From Hyphomicrobiales bacterium (GTDB lineage Bacteria; Pseudomonadota; Alphaproteobacteria; Rhizobiales; Devosiaceae), in contig JALSJY010000226.1 of assembly GCA_026989045.1 (NCBI GenBank), positions 1 through 9,804 of the forward strand: a DNA stretch of 9,804 nucleotides. The letters are read 5' to 3'. Position 1 is the first letter of the stretch. Every line of letters starts with the position of its first letter. The notes beneath the pieces are model-generated. The model searched no databases, had not been told where the DNA came from, and saw only the letters and a program-made list of their open reading frames with translations. The position numbers and the translations under genes are program-made. This document shows, piece after piece, positions 1-7,961 of this stretch.

Positions 1-1
1 T

Positions 2-184
2 GGCATTGAAAAGCGAGAGTTAATGACTTCGCAATATTCAAATCAAGATATGGAAATGCAAATGAGTGTTAAAGATTGTTTTGATCCCAATTGGCTACTT
101 AATCCTGCAAAAGTTTATCCGCTACACTTAAGTGAAGCTCGGCGTGATGGCTTAAAAGCATCAAGAGAGAGTGGAGTAAAATAA
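2..184 (+). CDS. glcD: Glycolate oxidase subunit GlcD, C-terminal end (partial, 5' cut by window)
   Basis: This is the last 60 codons of an open frame that enters from the left edge and stops with TAA. The translation begins GIEKREL and contains DPNWLLNPAKVYP, which matches the C-terminal end of the GlcD/FAD-linked oxidase family, where a 'D..G.LNP.K..P' segment closes the FAD-oxidase C domain. GlcD is the catalytic flavoprotein subunit of glycolate oxidase and, with GlcE and GlcF, converts glycolate to glyoxylate. The FAD-binding domain lies outside the window, so integrity cannot be judged. The stop codon shares two bases with the glcE start codon (TAATG), which implies translational coupling. 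The identity rests on the short tail plus the unmistakable glcE and glcF that follow. Confidence 0.9.
   Translation, partial: GIEKRELMTSQYSNQDMEMQMSVKDCFDPNWLLNPAKVYPLHLSEARRDGLKASRESGVK
173..176 (+). promoter_or_regulatory. Ribosome binding site of glcE
   Basis: GGAG lies seven bases upstream of the ATG at 184, inside the final codons of glcD. It supports that start and shows that glcE has its own ribosome site in addition to the TAATG overlap. Confidence 0.7.
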
Positions 185-1392
185 TGAGTAAAATTTTAAC
201 TCCAAAGGACGAAGCCGAGTTAGCAAAAATGGTTGCAAGAGCCAATAAAAATAAAACCCGCTTAAGAATAGAAGGTGGTGGTACTCGTCAAGACTTGGGT
301 AATTTAATAAAGACTGATGCGACATTATCGTTAAAAAATATTTCTGGCATAACCCTATATGAACCAGGTGCTTTAACATTAGTAGCAAAAGCTGGCACGC
401 CGCTTAAAGAGATAGAAAAAGCGTTAAAAAAACACTCCCAGCGCTTAGCTTTTGAGCCAATGGATCATAGGGCTATTTTTGGCTCAAAGGGTGAGCCGAC
501 AATTGGCGCTATTGTTGCGGGCAATATTTCTGGCTCAAGGCGTATTATTGCAGGTGGTTGTCGTGATTCTCTTATTGGGGTGCGTTTTATCAATGGTAAT
601 GGTGAGATAATTAAAAACGGCGGCCGTGTGATGAAAAATGTTACGGGGCTTGATTTGGTCAAACTAATGGCTGGCTCATTCGGCACGCTTGGGGTTATTT
701 CTGAGGTTTCATTTAAGCTTTTACCTGTAGCGCAAAGAAAGGTAAGCTTAGAAATCAAAGGCCTTTCAAGCGAGCAAGCAATATCTATCATGTCAAAAGC
801 CTTAGGCTCACCTTTTGAAATTACGGCGGCGGCACATCTACCCAAAAATTTAAACAATAAAAACGGTGATGCAAAAACCCTATTAAGAATAGAAGGTTTC
901 GATAGTCGGGTTGATTATCGTATTGAAAAATTAAGCGAGCTTATTGCTAATAATATTGAAATAACAACCATTGAGGGTAAAGAACATGATAAATTATGGC
1001 GTTATATTCGCAATGTTAAGATATTTAAAAACTCAAAAAACCCGCTTTGGAAATTATCAATAAAGCCAAGTGACGCACCAGATATAGAAAAGCAATTGAT
1101 AGATAAAACGGGCGCTGATATGTTTTTTGATTGGGCGGGTGGTTTAATCTGGTTGCAAATGCAAGATGAAGACAATGCGCATGCGGATGTGGTGCGTCAT
1201 ATTGTTAAGCAATTTGGCGGGCATGCAACATTGGTGCGTGCATCAGATGAAATAAGAGAGGCGGTTGAAATATTTCAACCCGAGCAGGTAGGAATTGCAA
1301 AATTATCAAACCTTATTCGTAAAAAATTTGACCCGAGTGGAATATTAAATCCGAATTTAATGGGTAATTTAGGAGATGAAAATGCAAACTAA
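184..1392 (+). CDS. glcE: Glycolate oxidase FAD-binding subunit GlcE
   Basis: The product is 402 residues and is the second flavin subunit of the GlcDEF glycolate oxidase (glycolate to glyoxylate, electrons to the respiratory chain). The N-terminal part, about residues 5-180, looks like an FAD-binding-4 (PCMH-type) domain: a Gly-rich GGGTR stretch near residue 32, a central GAIVAGNISGSRR segment, then KNVTGLDLVKLMAGSFGTLG at about 151-174, the hallmark of GlcE. The rest is the FAD-oxidase C-terminal region and ends with the typical DPSGILNPN signature. E. coli GlcE is about 350 residues; the longer form is usual in alphaproteobacteria as I recall. The ATG overlaps the glcD stop and has a good ribosome site. 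The last 11 bases overlap the glcF start region. No frameshift or missing motif is visible. Confidence 0.95.
   Translation: MSKILTPKDEAELAKMVARANKNKTRLRIEGGGTRQDLGNLIKTDATLSLKNISGITLYEPGALTLVAKAGTPLKEIEKALKKHSQRLAFEPMDHRAIFGSKGEPTIGAIVAGNISGSRRIIAGGCRDSLIGVRFINGNGEIIKNGGRVMKNVTGLDLVKLMAGSFGTLGVISEVSFKLLPVAQRKVSLEIKGLSSEQAISIMSKALGSPFEITAAAHLPKNLNNKNGDAKTLLRIEGFDSRVDYRIEKLSELIANNIEITTIEGKEHDKLWRYIRNVKIFKNSKNPLWKLSIKPSDAPDIEKQLIDKTGADMFFDWAGGLIWLQMQDEDNAHADVVRHIVKQFGGHATLVRASDEIREAVEIFQPEQVGIAKLSNLIRKKFDPSGILNPNLMGNLGDENAN
1371..1375 (+). promoter_or_regulatory. Ribosome binding site that decides the glcF start
   Basis: AGGAG directly abuts the ATG at 1376 but is six bases from the ATG at 1382, the ideal distance. 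It therefore favours 1382 as the glcF start. Confidence 0.75.
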
Positions 1393-2674
1393 TTTCACTC
1401 CTAAGCAGTTAAAAGACAAAGCCATTGTAAAAATGGATAAAATTTTTCGTTCATGTGTGCATTGCGGCATGTGCACTGCCACTTGCCCCACCTATCAAAT
1501 TTTAGGCGATGAATTAGATAGTCCACGGGGGCGGATTTACCTCATTAAAGACATGTTAGAAAATGAGCGTGTGCCAGATGAAAATACCGTATTGCATATT
1601 GATAGATGTCTAAGTTGTTTAGCTTGCACAACAACTTGCCCATCGGGGGTTGATTATATGCATTTAATCGATCACGGGCGTGAATATGTTGAGAAAAAAT
1701 ATAAGCGCAAGTGGGACGATAGGCTGATGCGCTGGATTTTGGCTCGCATTCTGCCCTATCCAAATCGTTTTAGGCTTTCAATTTATGGCGCGAAATTAGC
1801 TAAGCAATTTTCGTTTCTTATTCCTAAGAAATTTCGCACTATGATTGACTTTGCTCCAAAGAAAATTCCACCAAAATCAGCAAATGATCGACCGCAGATT
1901 TTTAAAGCTAAGGGCAAACGTATAAAGAGAATTGCGCTAATGACAGGTTGCGCACAAAAAGTGTTAAATACCGATATAAATGATGCAACTATTCGCATTT
2001 TAACCCGCCATGGTTGCGAGGTTGTTGTGGCTAAAGGGGCGGGCTGTTGCGGAGCGCTAACTCACCACATGGGCAAGAGTGATGAAAGCCATAAAACGGC
2101 TGCAAAAAATATCAGGTCATGGTTTAATGAAATAAATGGCGAGGGGCTAGATGCAATTGTAATTAACACATCTGGTTGCGGCACAACGGTAAAAGATTAT
2201 GGTGTTATGTTTGAGGGGCATGCTTTAGCAAAAGAAGCGGCAATGATTGCTAGCAAGGCAAAAGATATTTCTGAGGTGATGATGGAGCTTGACCTTAAAA
2301 CCAATGATGACAAAAGAAATCTTAAAATTGCCTATCATGCGGCTTGTTCGCTTCAGCATGGCCAACAAATAAAAACAAAGCCAAAAACATTGCTTAAAAA
2401 AGCTGGCTTTATATTGGTTGAGCCTGTTGATTCTCATCTTTGTTGCGGCTCTGCTGGCACATATAATCTTATGCAGCCAGAAATATCAAATCAGTTGAAG
2501 GACAATAAAGTCAGACATATAAAAGCAACAAAGGCTGATATTATCGCCACAGGAAATATCGGCTGTATGATACAGATAGGCTCTGGCATAGATATGCCTA
2601 TTGTGCATACGGTTGAATTGTTAGATTGGGCAACTGGCGGGCCGATACCGCCTGCACTTAAAGGCAAGCTATAG
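1382..2674 (+). CDS. glcF: Glycolate oxidase iron-sulfur subunit GlcF
   Basis: The product is 430 residues, counted from the ATG at 1382; an in-frame ATG at 1376 would add two. I chose 1382 from the AGGAG spacing and because the resulting MQTNFT start resembles E. coli GlcF (MQTQLT). It carries two 4Fe-4S ferredoxin motifs, C25-x2-C28-x2-C31-x3-C35-P and C76-x2-C79-x2-C82-x3-C86-P, that pass electrons from the GlcD/GlcE flavins. Two cysteine-rich CCG domains follow, with C190 and C222-C223-G in the first and C354-C355-G in the second. All expected cysteines are present, so the subunit looks functional. It overlaps glcE by 11 bases and is followed after four bases by the ribokinase gene. The protein is expected to be cytoplasmic or membrane-peripheral. 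Confidence 0.96.
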   Translation: MQTNFTPKQLKDKAIVKMDKIFRSCVHCGMCTATCPTYQILGDELDSPRGRIYLIKDMLENERVPDENTVLHIDRCLSCLACTTTCPSGVDYMHLIDHGREYVEKKYKRKWDDRLMRWILARILPYPNRFRLSIYGAKLAKQFSFLIPKKFRTMIDFAPKKIPPKSANDRPQIFKAKGKRIKRIALMTGCAQKVLNTDINDATIRILTRHGCEVVVAKGAGCCGALTHHMGKSDESHKTAAKNIRSWFNEINGEGLDAIVINTSGCGTTVKDYGVMFEGHALAKEAAMIASKAKDISEVMMELDLKTNDDKRNLKIAYHAACSLQHGQQIKTKPKTLLKKAGFILVEPVDSHLCCGSAGTYNLMQPEISNQLKDNKVRHIKATKADIIATGNIGCMIQIGSGIDMPIVHTVELLDWATGGPIPPALKGKL

Positions 2675-2678
2675 ACAG

Positions 2679-3575
2679 ATGATTGGTATTTTAGGCTCTA
2701 TCAACCTTGATCTTATTTCTTATTGTGATGAATTGCCAAATATTGGCGAAACTATTTTAGGAAAGAAATTTATTTCTGCCCCCGGTGGCAAAGGAGCTAA
2801 TCAGGCTTTGGCGGCGGCTCGTGCTGGAGGGCAGATTAAATTTTATGGTGCAGTTGGCAATGATGGATTTGCAAAAATTGCCCTAAGCGAATTTAACAAA
2901 GAAGCAATTGATCTAAAGGGCATAAAAATTGTGGAGCAGGCAACAGGCACAGCCAATATTATAGTTGATGCAAATGGCAATAATATAATCGTAGTTGCCT
3001 CGGGTGCAAATGCTGAAATTGATAAAAAAATGGCAAAAAAAACTATCGCCAATATGAATGAAGGCGATATTTTATTATTAAATCAGGAAATTCCATTTGA
3101 TGTTATTCTCTTGGCGCTGGAGTTAGCTAAAAAAGCAAAAATCCTCACTATTTTAAATATCGCCCCTATCATTTGCGGCACTAAACAATTGGCCGCATTA
3201 GCCGATATTGTCATTGCTAATCAGAGTGAGTTTAATGAATTGGTGGATAAAGAAATTTCTTTTGATAAAATTCAAAGTCAGATAAAAAAATATGCCCTAT
3301 ATAATGAGCAAACTCTGGTTGTTACGCTTGGGGAAAATGGTGCAATTTATGCTAACAAGAAAGACTGCCAGATAATAAAAGCGCCCAAAGTAACCTCAAT
3401 TGATAGCGTGGGGGCGGGAGATTGTTTTTGCGGGGTGTTAGCTAGCTATCTTGATGAGGGATTTTCGATGAAGCAAGCTACTAATAAGGCAATTATTGCA
3501 GGATCTTTAGCAGTATTAAAAACTGGCGCACAAACATCTTTTCCATATAAAGAGGAAATTGAAAGTTATGGATAA
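2679..3575 (+). CDS. rbsK: Ribokinase (PfkB family)
   Basis: The product is 298 residues, close to the usual 300-310. It phosphorylates D-ribose to ribose 5-phosphate with ATP. Motifs in order: GSINLD at 6-11 with substrate-contacting N9 and D11; the PfkB signature GGKGANQA at 36-43; the NxxE phosphate/Mg motif at N181-E184; and the second PfkB signature DSVGAGD at 242-248, with D248 as catalytic base and GAG as anion hole. The GGKGANQA form and the N-terminal NLD point to ribokinase rather than fructokinase or adenosine kinase, though specificity is not proven. The ATG lies four bases after the glcF stop with only a weak AAAGG about 14 bases upstream, so translation is probably coupled to glcF. 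Ribokinase is not a usual glycolate-operon member. Confidence 0.88.
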   Translation: MIGILGSINLDLISYCDELPNIGETILGKKFISAPGGKGANQALAAARAGGQIKFYGAVGNDGFAKIALSEFNKEAIDLKGIKIVEQATGTANIIVDANGNNIIVVASGANAEIDKKMAKKTIANMNEGDILLLNQEIPFDVILLALELAKKAKILTILNIAPIICGTKQLAALADIVIANQSEFNELVDKEISFDKIQSQIKKYALYNEQTLVVTLGENGAIYANKKDCQIIKAPKVTSIDSVGAGDCFCGVLASYLDEGFSMKQATNKAIIAGSLAVLKTGAQTSFPYKEEIESYG

Positions 3576-3694
3576 GGTAAATAAAATAAAGCTAATAAAA
3601 TTAGCAACCTGTTGTCAGCTTTACTTAAAAATGCTAGCGAAATGATGAAATACTATTCCATTAGGATTTAATGAAAATTATTTTAGGAAAAATC
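3576..3694 (+). other. Intergenic gap between the glcDEF-rbsK and secB-polA runs, with small inverted repeats
   Basis: This AT-rich stretch separates two gene runs. It holds a 6-bp perfect stem, GCTAAT (3591-3596) with ATTAGC (3600-3605), and an overlapping 7-bp pair, TAAAGCT (3587-3593) with AGCTTTA (3617-3623). The two pairings share bases 3591-3593 and so exclude each other. No T-run follows on the + strand, so I do not call a rho-independent terminator. TACTAT at 3651-3656 could be a -10 box for secB, but no good -35 sits at the right distance. TTGTCA at 3612-3617 is too far upstream. A promoter for secB is likely here but not located. Confidence 0.4.
3685..3688 (+). promoter_or_regulatory. 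Ribosome binding site supporting the secB start at 3695
   Basis: AGGA lies six bases before the ATG at 3695. A second AGGA at 3663-3666 lies four bases before an upstream in-frame ATG at 3671. Both starts are possible; 3695 has the better spacing. Confidence 0.55.
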
Positions 3695-4231
3695 ATGACT
3701 AAAAAGAAAAACACAGATAAAAATGATACAAATGAAGATGCAAAAAAATCAGATAACACGCCAGCAGCTGGCCAACCTCTTGCTCCATCTTTAAGCCTAT
3801 TAACCCAATATATCAGCGATCTTTCGTTTGAAAATCCTGAAGCACCAGATTCGATTATTTCTGGTTCAGGCGCACCACAAATTTCTATTGCAATAAACAA
3901 CCAAGTTAAAAAACGTGAAGATGATAGCTTTATTGTTGAATTGGCGCTTAACGCCAAGGCAGAACGCGATGGAAAAGTTTTGTTTAATGTTGAATTAGTT
4001 TATTGCGGCGTGTTTCGCATTCAAAATGTACCAGAAAATCAACTTGCACCATTTTTAATGATTGAATGCCCACGCCTATTATTCCCTTTTGCTCGCCAGA
4101 TATTGGCGCAGGTTACACAATCTGGTGGCTTCCCACCAATTATGATGGAGCCAGTAGATTTTGCAGCGATTTATCGTCAGAATCTTGAAAATATGGCCAA
4201 ACAGAATGAAGAAAATGCCAAGCCAAATTAA
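3695..4231 (+). CDS. secB: Protein-export chaperone SecB
   Basis: The product is 178 residues from the ATG at 3695, or 186 if translation begins at 3671. SecB is a cytoplasmic tetrameric chaperone that holds unfolded preproteins and delivers them to SecA. After a hydrophilic, Lys/Asp-rich N-terminal tail of about 30 residues come the family landmarks: LTQYISDLSFENPEAP near 37-52, then VELVYCGVFRI, the CPRLLFPFARQI segment, and GGFPPIMMEPVDFAAIY near the C-terminus. These match the E. coli pattern of CPxxLFPYAR and FPxxxLxPVNFxAL. E. coli SecB is 155 residues; the extra length is the tail and an Asn/Glu-rich C-terminus. It leads the run secB-deoD-polA, with nine bases to deoD. The only doubt is which ATG is used. 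Confidence 0.95.
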   Translation: MTKKKNTDKNDTNEDAKKSDNTPAAGQPLAPSLSLLTQYISDLSFENPEAPDSIISGSGAPQISIAINNQVKKREDDSFIVELALNAKAERDGKVLFNVELVYCGVFRIQNVPENQLAPFLMIECPRLLFPFARQILAQVTQSGGFPPIMMEPVDFAAIYRQNLENMAKQNEENAKPN

Positions 4232-4240
4232 GAGTTTAAT

Positions 4241-4960
4241 ATGACACCACATAATGAAGCAAAATTAGGTGATTATGCAGATACAGTATTGTTGCCTGGT
4301 GATCCTTTACGCGCTAAATGGATAGCTGAGAATTTTTTAGCGGACGTAAAACAAGTAAACGGGGTTAGAAATTGCTTAGGTTATACTGGCCTTTGGAAAG
4401 GCAAACCTATTTCTGTGCAAGCTACAGGAATGGGTCAGCCATCTTGCGCTATTTATGTACATGAATTGCTTGATGTTTATAAGGTGAAAAACCTAATCAG
4501 GGTTGGCACTTGTGGCGGCTTACACGAAAAAGTCAAAATTCGCGATGTAATAATTGCCATAAGTGCGGCTACCGATAGTTCAATGAATGACAAGTTTGCG
4601 CCCTATCATTATGCTCCATTTGCTAATTTTGAATTGCTATCAAAAGCAGCGGAATTATCAAAAAAGCGTAAATATACCACTCATGTTGCAAGTGTTGTTT
4701 CCTCTGATGTTTTTTATGTCCCAGATGGGGCTAATTCTTATGGTGATTTACCCAATCATGGGGTGTTGGCGGTTGAGATGGAGGCCTCGGCTATTTATAC
4801 ATTAGCTGCGCAATTTGATGCCCGTGCTTTATGCATCTGCACTATGACCGATTGCCTTGTTAGTGGCGATCAAATTGATGCCCACCAACGCCAAACCTCA
4901 CTAACACAAATGGTTGAATTAGCGTTGGATACAGCAAATGAGGCTGAACCTAGTTCTTAG
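4241..4960 (+). CDS. deoD: Purine nucleoside phosphorylase, DeoD type
   Basis: The product is 239 residues, the same as the E. coli enzyme, and belongs to the hexameric PNP/UDP phosphorylase family. It splits purine (deoxy)nucleosides with phosphate into base and (deoxy)ribose 1-phosphate. Catalytic residues fall at the same numbers as in E. coli DeoD: H4, phosphate-binding G20 (PGDPLRAK), R24 and R87, ribose-binding E179-M180-E181, the base-protonating D204 and its partner R217. The phosphate-site Ser90 of E. coli is Thr here (RVGTCGG), a common substitution. After D204 the sequence reads CLVSGD instead of HIRT, so the base-proximal loop differs. An AAGAG ribosome site six bases before the ATG overlaps the secB stop. 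It lies 33 bases before polA. Confidence 0.95.
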   Translation: MTPHNEAKLGDYADTVLLPGDPLRAKWIAENFLADVKQVNGVRNCLGYTGLWKGKPISVQATGMGQPSCAIYVHELLDVYKVKNLIRVGTCGGLHEKVKIRDVIIAISAATDSSMNDKFAPYHYAPFANFELLSKAAELSKKRKYTTHVASVVSSDVFYVPDGANSYGDLPNHGVLAVEMEASAIYTLAAQFDARALCICTMTDCLVSGDQIDAHQRQTSLTQMVELALDTANEAEPSS

Positions 4961-4993
4961 AGTTAAGCCATTTAGTGAAGAGGATTTCTGCCA

Positions 4994-7939
4994 ATGCACC
5001 TTTTGCTTGTTGATGGCTCAACTTTTATTTTTCGCGCCTATCATGCTCTGCCGCCCTTAACTCGCAAGTCTGATGGCTTGCCTATTGGTGCGGTTTCTGG
5101 CTTTTGCAATATGTTGTTTAAGTTGGTTGATAATTTTAAGAACGGGCAAGAGCCAACACATATGGCCGTGATTTTTGATCATAAGGGCAAGACATTTCGC
5201 AATGATTTTTACCCAGAGTATAAAGCCCATCGACCTCCCGCTCCTGAAGACTTAGTGCCGCAATTTCCACTTACCCGTGAAGCAACGAAAGCTTTTTCTA
5301 TTTCTAGCGTTGAGCAAGAAGGATATGAAGCAGATGATTTAATTGCCACCTATGCAATAAAAGCAAAGCAAGCGGGCGGACGAGTTACCATCATCTCAAC
5401 CGATAAAGACCTCATGCAATTGATTGATAAAGATGGTCAGATAAAAATGTTTGATAGCTTAAAAGATCGCACCATTGGCTTTGACGAAGTGAAAGAGAAA
5501 TTTGGCGTAACACCAGATAAGGTTATTGAGGTGCAATCTCTTGCTGGTGATAGCGTTGATAATATTCCTGGTGTTCCCGGTATCGGAATAAAAACTGCCG
5601 CTTTGCTTATCAATGAATTTGGTGATTTAGAGACCTTACTGGCACGGGCTAGTGAGATTAAGCAAAATAAACGCCGTGAAAACTTAATTGAATTTGCCGA
5701 TCAGGCAAGAGTTTCGCATCGCTTGGTGACATTAAAACAAGATGTGCCTGTTGAGCATGAGTTAGAGGATTTTGCTCGTCAGCCGATTGAAGCAAAATTT
5801 GTTTTGCCTTTTCTAAAGGCAATGGAATTTAATACGATAGCAAGGCGAATTGCAAACTCTATTGATGCTGATGTTGACGCATATGATGCCGATGCTAAAC
5901 TAGCAGCAAATGGTAATTCTTCTAGCATAGCTACGGATTTACCTTTTCAAGCAAGTGACGAGGGAAATAGTGATGTGAATTCAAAAAACACCCCTTTAAA
6001 ATTTGCTCAGGATATGGTTACTAAAATATCTGATATTTCCATTGATTACGAAAAATATCAGACCATCACTAATATGCATGATTTGCAGATTTGGATTGAT
6101 AAAATTCAAGCTAAAGGGCATGTAGCAATCGATACAGAAACAACAGGATTAGATAATCAAAAAGCTGATTTGGTTGGTATAAGCCTTGCGGTTGAAATTG
6201 AGCATGCTTGCTATATTCCTCTTGGACATATTAAAGAGCAAAAAACCATCTCCGATCAAGCGGATATATTTGGAGAAGATGATATTTTTGCCCAAAGTAA
6301 AATATCTAATAATGGACTTGTTGAGGGGCAGCTTGAATTAACTCAAGTGATTGATGCGCTCAAGCCAATTTTACAAGATGCTTCTATTCTTAAAATCTTG
6401 CAAAATGCCAAATATGACATGGGTATATTAAGTCGCTATGGTATCAATATTATTGGTTTTGATGACACAATGCTACTTTCTTATGCAATTGATGGGGCAA
6501 GAGGCAATTCTATGGATGCGCTTAGTGAGCGCTGGTTGGGTCATAAGCCAACTGCCTTTAAAGATATTGCTGGGGTAGGAAAAAAGCAAATCAGTTTTGA
6601 AAAAATTGAAATTGATGTGGCTAGCAAATACGCTGCTGAAGATGCCGATATTACTCTTAGGCTTTGGTATATATTAAAAGCTCGCCTAGTCGCCAAAAAA
6701 GCTACAAATGTTTATGAAACACTTGAGCGCCCGCTGGTTGGTGTTTTGGCACGAATGGAGGCGCGAGGTATATCGCTTGATAGGAAAATGCTCGCTCGCC
6801 TTTCAGGCGAATTTGCTCAACGTGCTGCAGCAATGCAGGCAATTGCTTTTGAAATGGCGGGCGAAGAGTTTAACCTAGGTTCACCCAAACAACTTGGTGA
6901 AATATTATTTAACAAAATGGGTTTAAAGGGTGGTAAAAAAACCAAAACTGGCGCTTGGCAAACGGGTGTTTCAGTACTTGAGGACTTAGCAGCAAATGAT
7001 GTGCCACTAGCAAAGGTAATTTTAGACTGGCGCGCAATCAGCAAGCTTAAATCTACCTATTCTGATGCTTTGCCAAATTTCATAAATTCACGCACAGGGC
7101 GTGTGCATACTTCTTATCATCAAGCGGCGGTAATTACTGGGCGGCTCTCCTCCTCTGATCCTAATTTGCAAAATATTCCTATTAGGAGTGAAGATGGCCG
7201 CAAAATTCGCACAGCTTTCATTGCCGCAAATGGCAAGAGCCTAATCTCAGCTGATTACTCACAAATTGAATTGCGAATATTGGCTCATATTGCCGATATT
7301 GCAGCATTAAAAAAAGCCTTTGCTGATGGTTTGGATATTCACGCCATGACGGCATCTGAAATATTTAATGTGCCAATAAAAGACATGGATGCAAATATTC
7401 GCCGCAATGCCAAGGCAATAAATTTTGGCATTATTTATGGGATTTCTGCTTTCGGCCTAGCAAATCAACTTGGTATTTCTCGCACTGAGGCAAGTGATTA
7501 TATCAAAGCCTATTTTGAGAAATTCCCCGGAATAAAAGATTATATGGAGGTGCAAAAAAGCTTAGTTAAAGAGCAGGGTTTTGTGGAAACAATATTTGGC
7601 CGCAAAATTATACTTGAAAATGCTAATTCAAAAAACCCAATGGAGCGGGCTTTTGTTGAGCGTGTTTCAATCAATGCGCCAATTCAAGGCTCTGCCGCTG
7701 ATATTATCCGCCGTGCAATGATTCACATGGAGCCAGCATTAAAAGATAAAAAAATTGAGGCCGATATGTTATTACAAGTGCATGACGAATTGATTTTTGA
7801 GGTAGCCAAGGGTGATGAAGAAAAATCCATCAAAGCAATTTCAGATATAATGAGCCATGCAGCAGAACCTGCCGTGCAGTTATCCGTCCCACTTATCATT
7901 GATGCCAAGGCCGCCAATAATTGGAATGATGCGCATTAA
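4994..7939 (+). CDS. polA: DNA polymerase I
   Basis: The product is 981 residues (E. coli 928). It removes RNA primers, fills gaps and repairs DNA. The 5'-nuclease domain, about 1-290, starts LLLVDGSTFIFRAYHALPP and has YEADDLIATYA, STDKDLMQL and the helix-hairpin-helix GDSVDNIPGVPGIGIKTA. An Asp/Ser-rich linker covers about 290-345. The 3'-5' exonuclease keeps all four acidic residues: D380 and E382 (DTET), D475 (NAKYD), D550 (YAAED). The polymerase domain has motif A D754 (ADYSQIELR), motif B R803, K807 and F811 (RRNAKAINFG), and motif C D931 (VHDEL). All three activities should therefore be present. Relative to E. coli there is an extra acidic loop at about 412-450 in the exonuclease domain, familiar from alphaproteobacterial PolA. 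GAAGAGGA lies nine bases before the ATG. Confidence 0.98.
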   Translation: MHLLLVDGSTFIFRAYHALPPLTRKSDGLPIGAVSGFCNMLFKLVDNFKNGQEPTHMAVIFDHKGKTFRNDFYPEYKAHRPPAPEDLVPQFPLTREATKAFSISSVEQEGYEADDLIATYAIKAKQAGGRVTIISTDKDLMQLIDKDGQIKMFDSLKDRTIGFDEVKEKFGVTPDKVIEVQSLAGDSVDNIPGVPGIGIKTAALLINEFGDLETLLARASEIKQNKRRENLIEFADQARVSHRLVTLKQDVPVEHELEDFARQPIEAKFVLPFLKAMEFNTIARRIANSIDADVDAYDADAKLAANGNSSSIATDLPFQASDEGNSDVNSKNTPLKFAQDMVTKISDISIDYEKYQTITNMHDLQIWIDKIQAKGHVAIDTETTGLDNQKADLVGISLAVEIEHACYIPLGHIKEQKTISDQADIFGEDDIFAQSKISNNGLVEGQLELTQVIDALKPILQDASILKILQNAKYDMGILSRYGINIIGFDDTMLLSYAIDGARGNSMDALSERWLGHKPTAFKDIAGVGKKQISFEKIEIDVASKYAAEDADITLRLWYILKARLVAKKATNVYETLERPLVGVLARMEARGISLDRKMLARLSGEFAQRAAAMQAIAFEMAGEEFNLGSPKQLGEILFNKMGLKGGKKTKTGAWQTGVSVLEDLAANDVPLAKVILDWRAISKLKSTYSDALPNFINSRTGRVHTSYHQAAVITGRLSSSDPNLQNIPIRSEDGRKIRTAFIAANGKSLISADYSQIELRILAHIADIAALKKAFADGLDIHAMTASEIFNVPIKDMDANIRRNAKAINFGIIYGISAFGLANQLGISRTEASDYIKAYFEKFPGIKDYMEVQKSLVKEQGFVETIFGRKIILENANSKNPMERAFVERVSINAPIQGSAADIIRRAMIHMEPALKDKKIEADMLLQVHDELIFEVAKGDEEKSIKAISDIMSHAAEPAVQLSVPLIIDAKAANNWNDAH

Positions 7940-7951
7940 AATTCAAATCCC

Positions 7952-7956
7952 GAGGT
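7952..7956 (+). promoter_or_regulatory. Ribosome binding site for a TTG start
   Basis: GAGGT lies in the 22-base gap after polA; its GAGG core ends six bases before the TTG at 7962. It is the strongest sequence evidence that the next gene begins at TTG. Confidence 0.75.
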
Positions 7957-7961
7957 AAAAT

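Noticed and set aside
161..857. Minus-strand open frames opposite glcE (161-388 and 465-857)
   Set aside because: They lie opposite a well-supported gene, have no ribosome sites that I can see, and their translations resemble no known family.
3591..3605. Terminator for a minus-strand gene
   Set aside because: On the minus strand the GCTAAT/ATTAGC stem is followed by a T-rich stretch, but no credible minus-strand gene lies to the right, and the stem is only six AT-rich pairs.
4587..4805. A 72-residue + strand frame inside deoD
   Set aside because: It lies in another frame of deoD, whose catalytic residues confirm the real reading frame.
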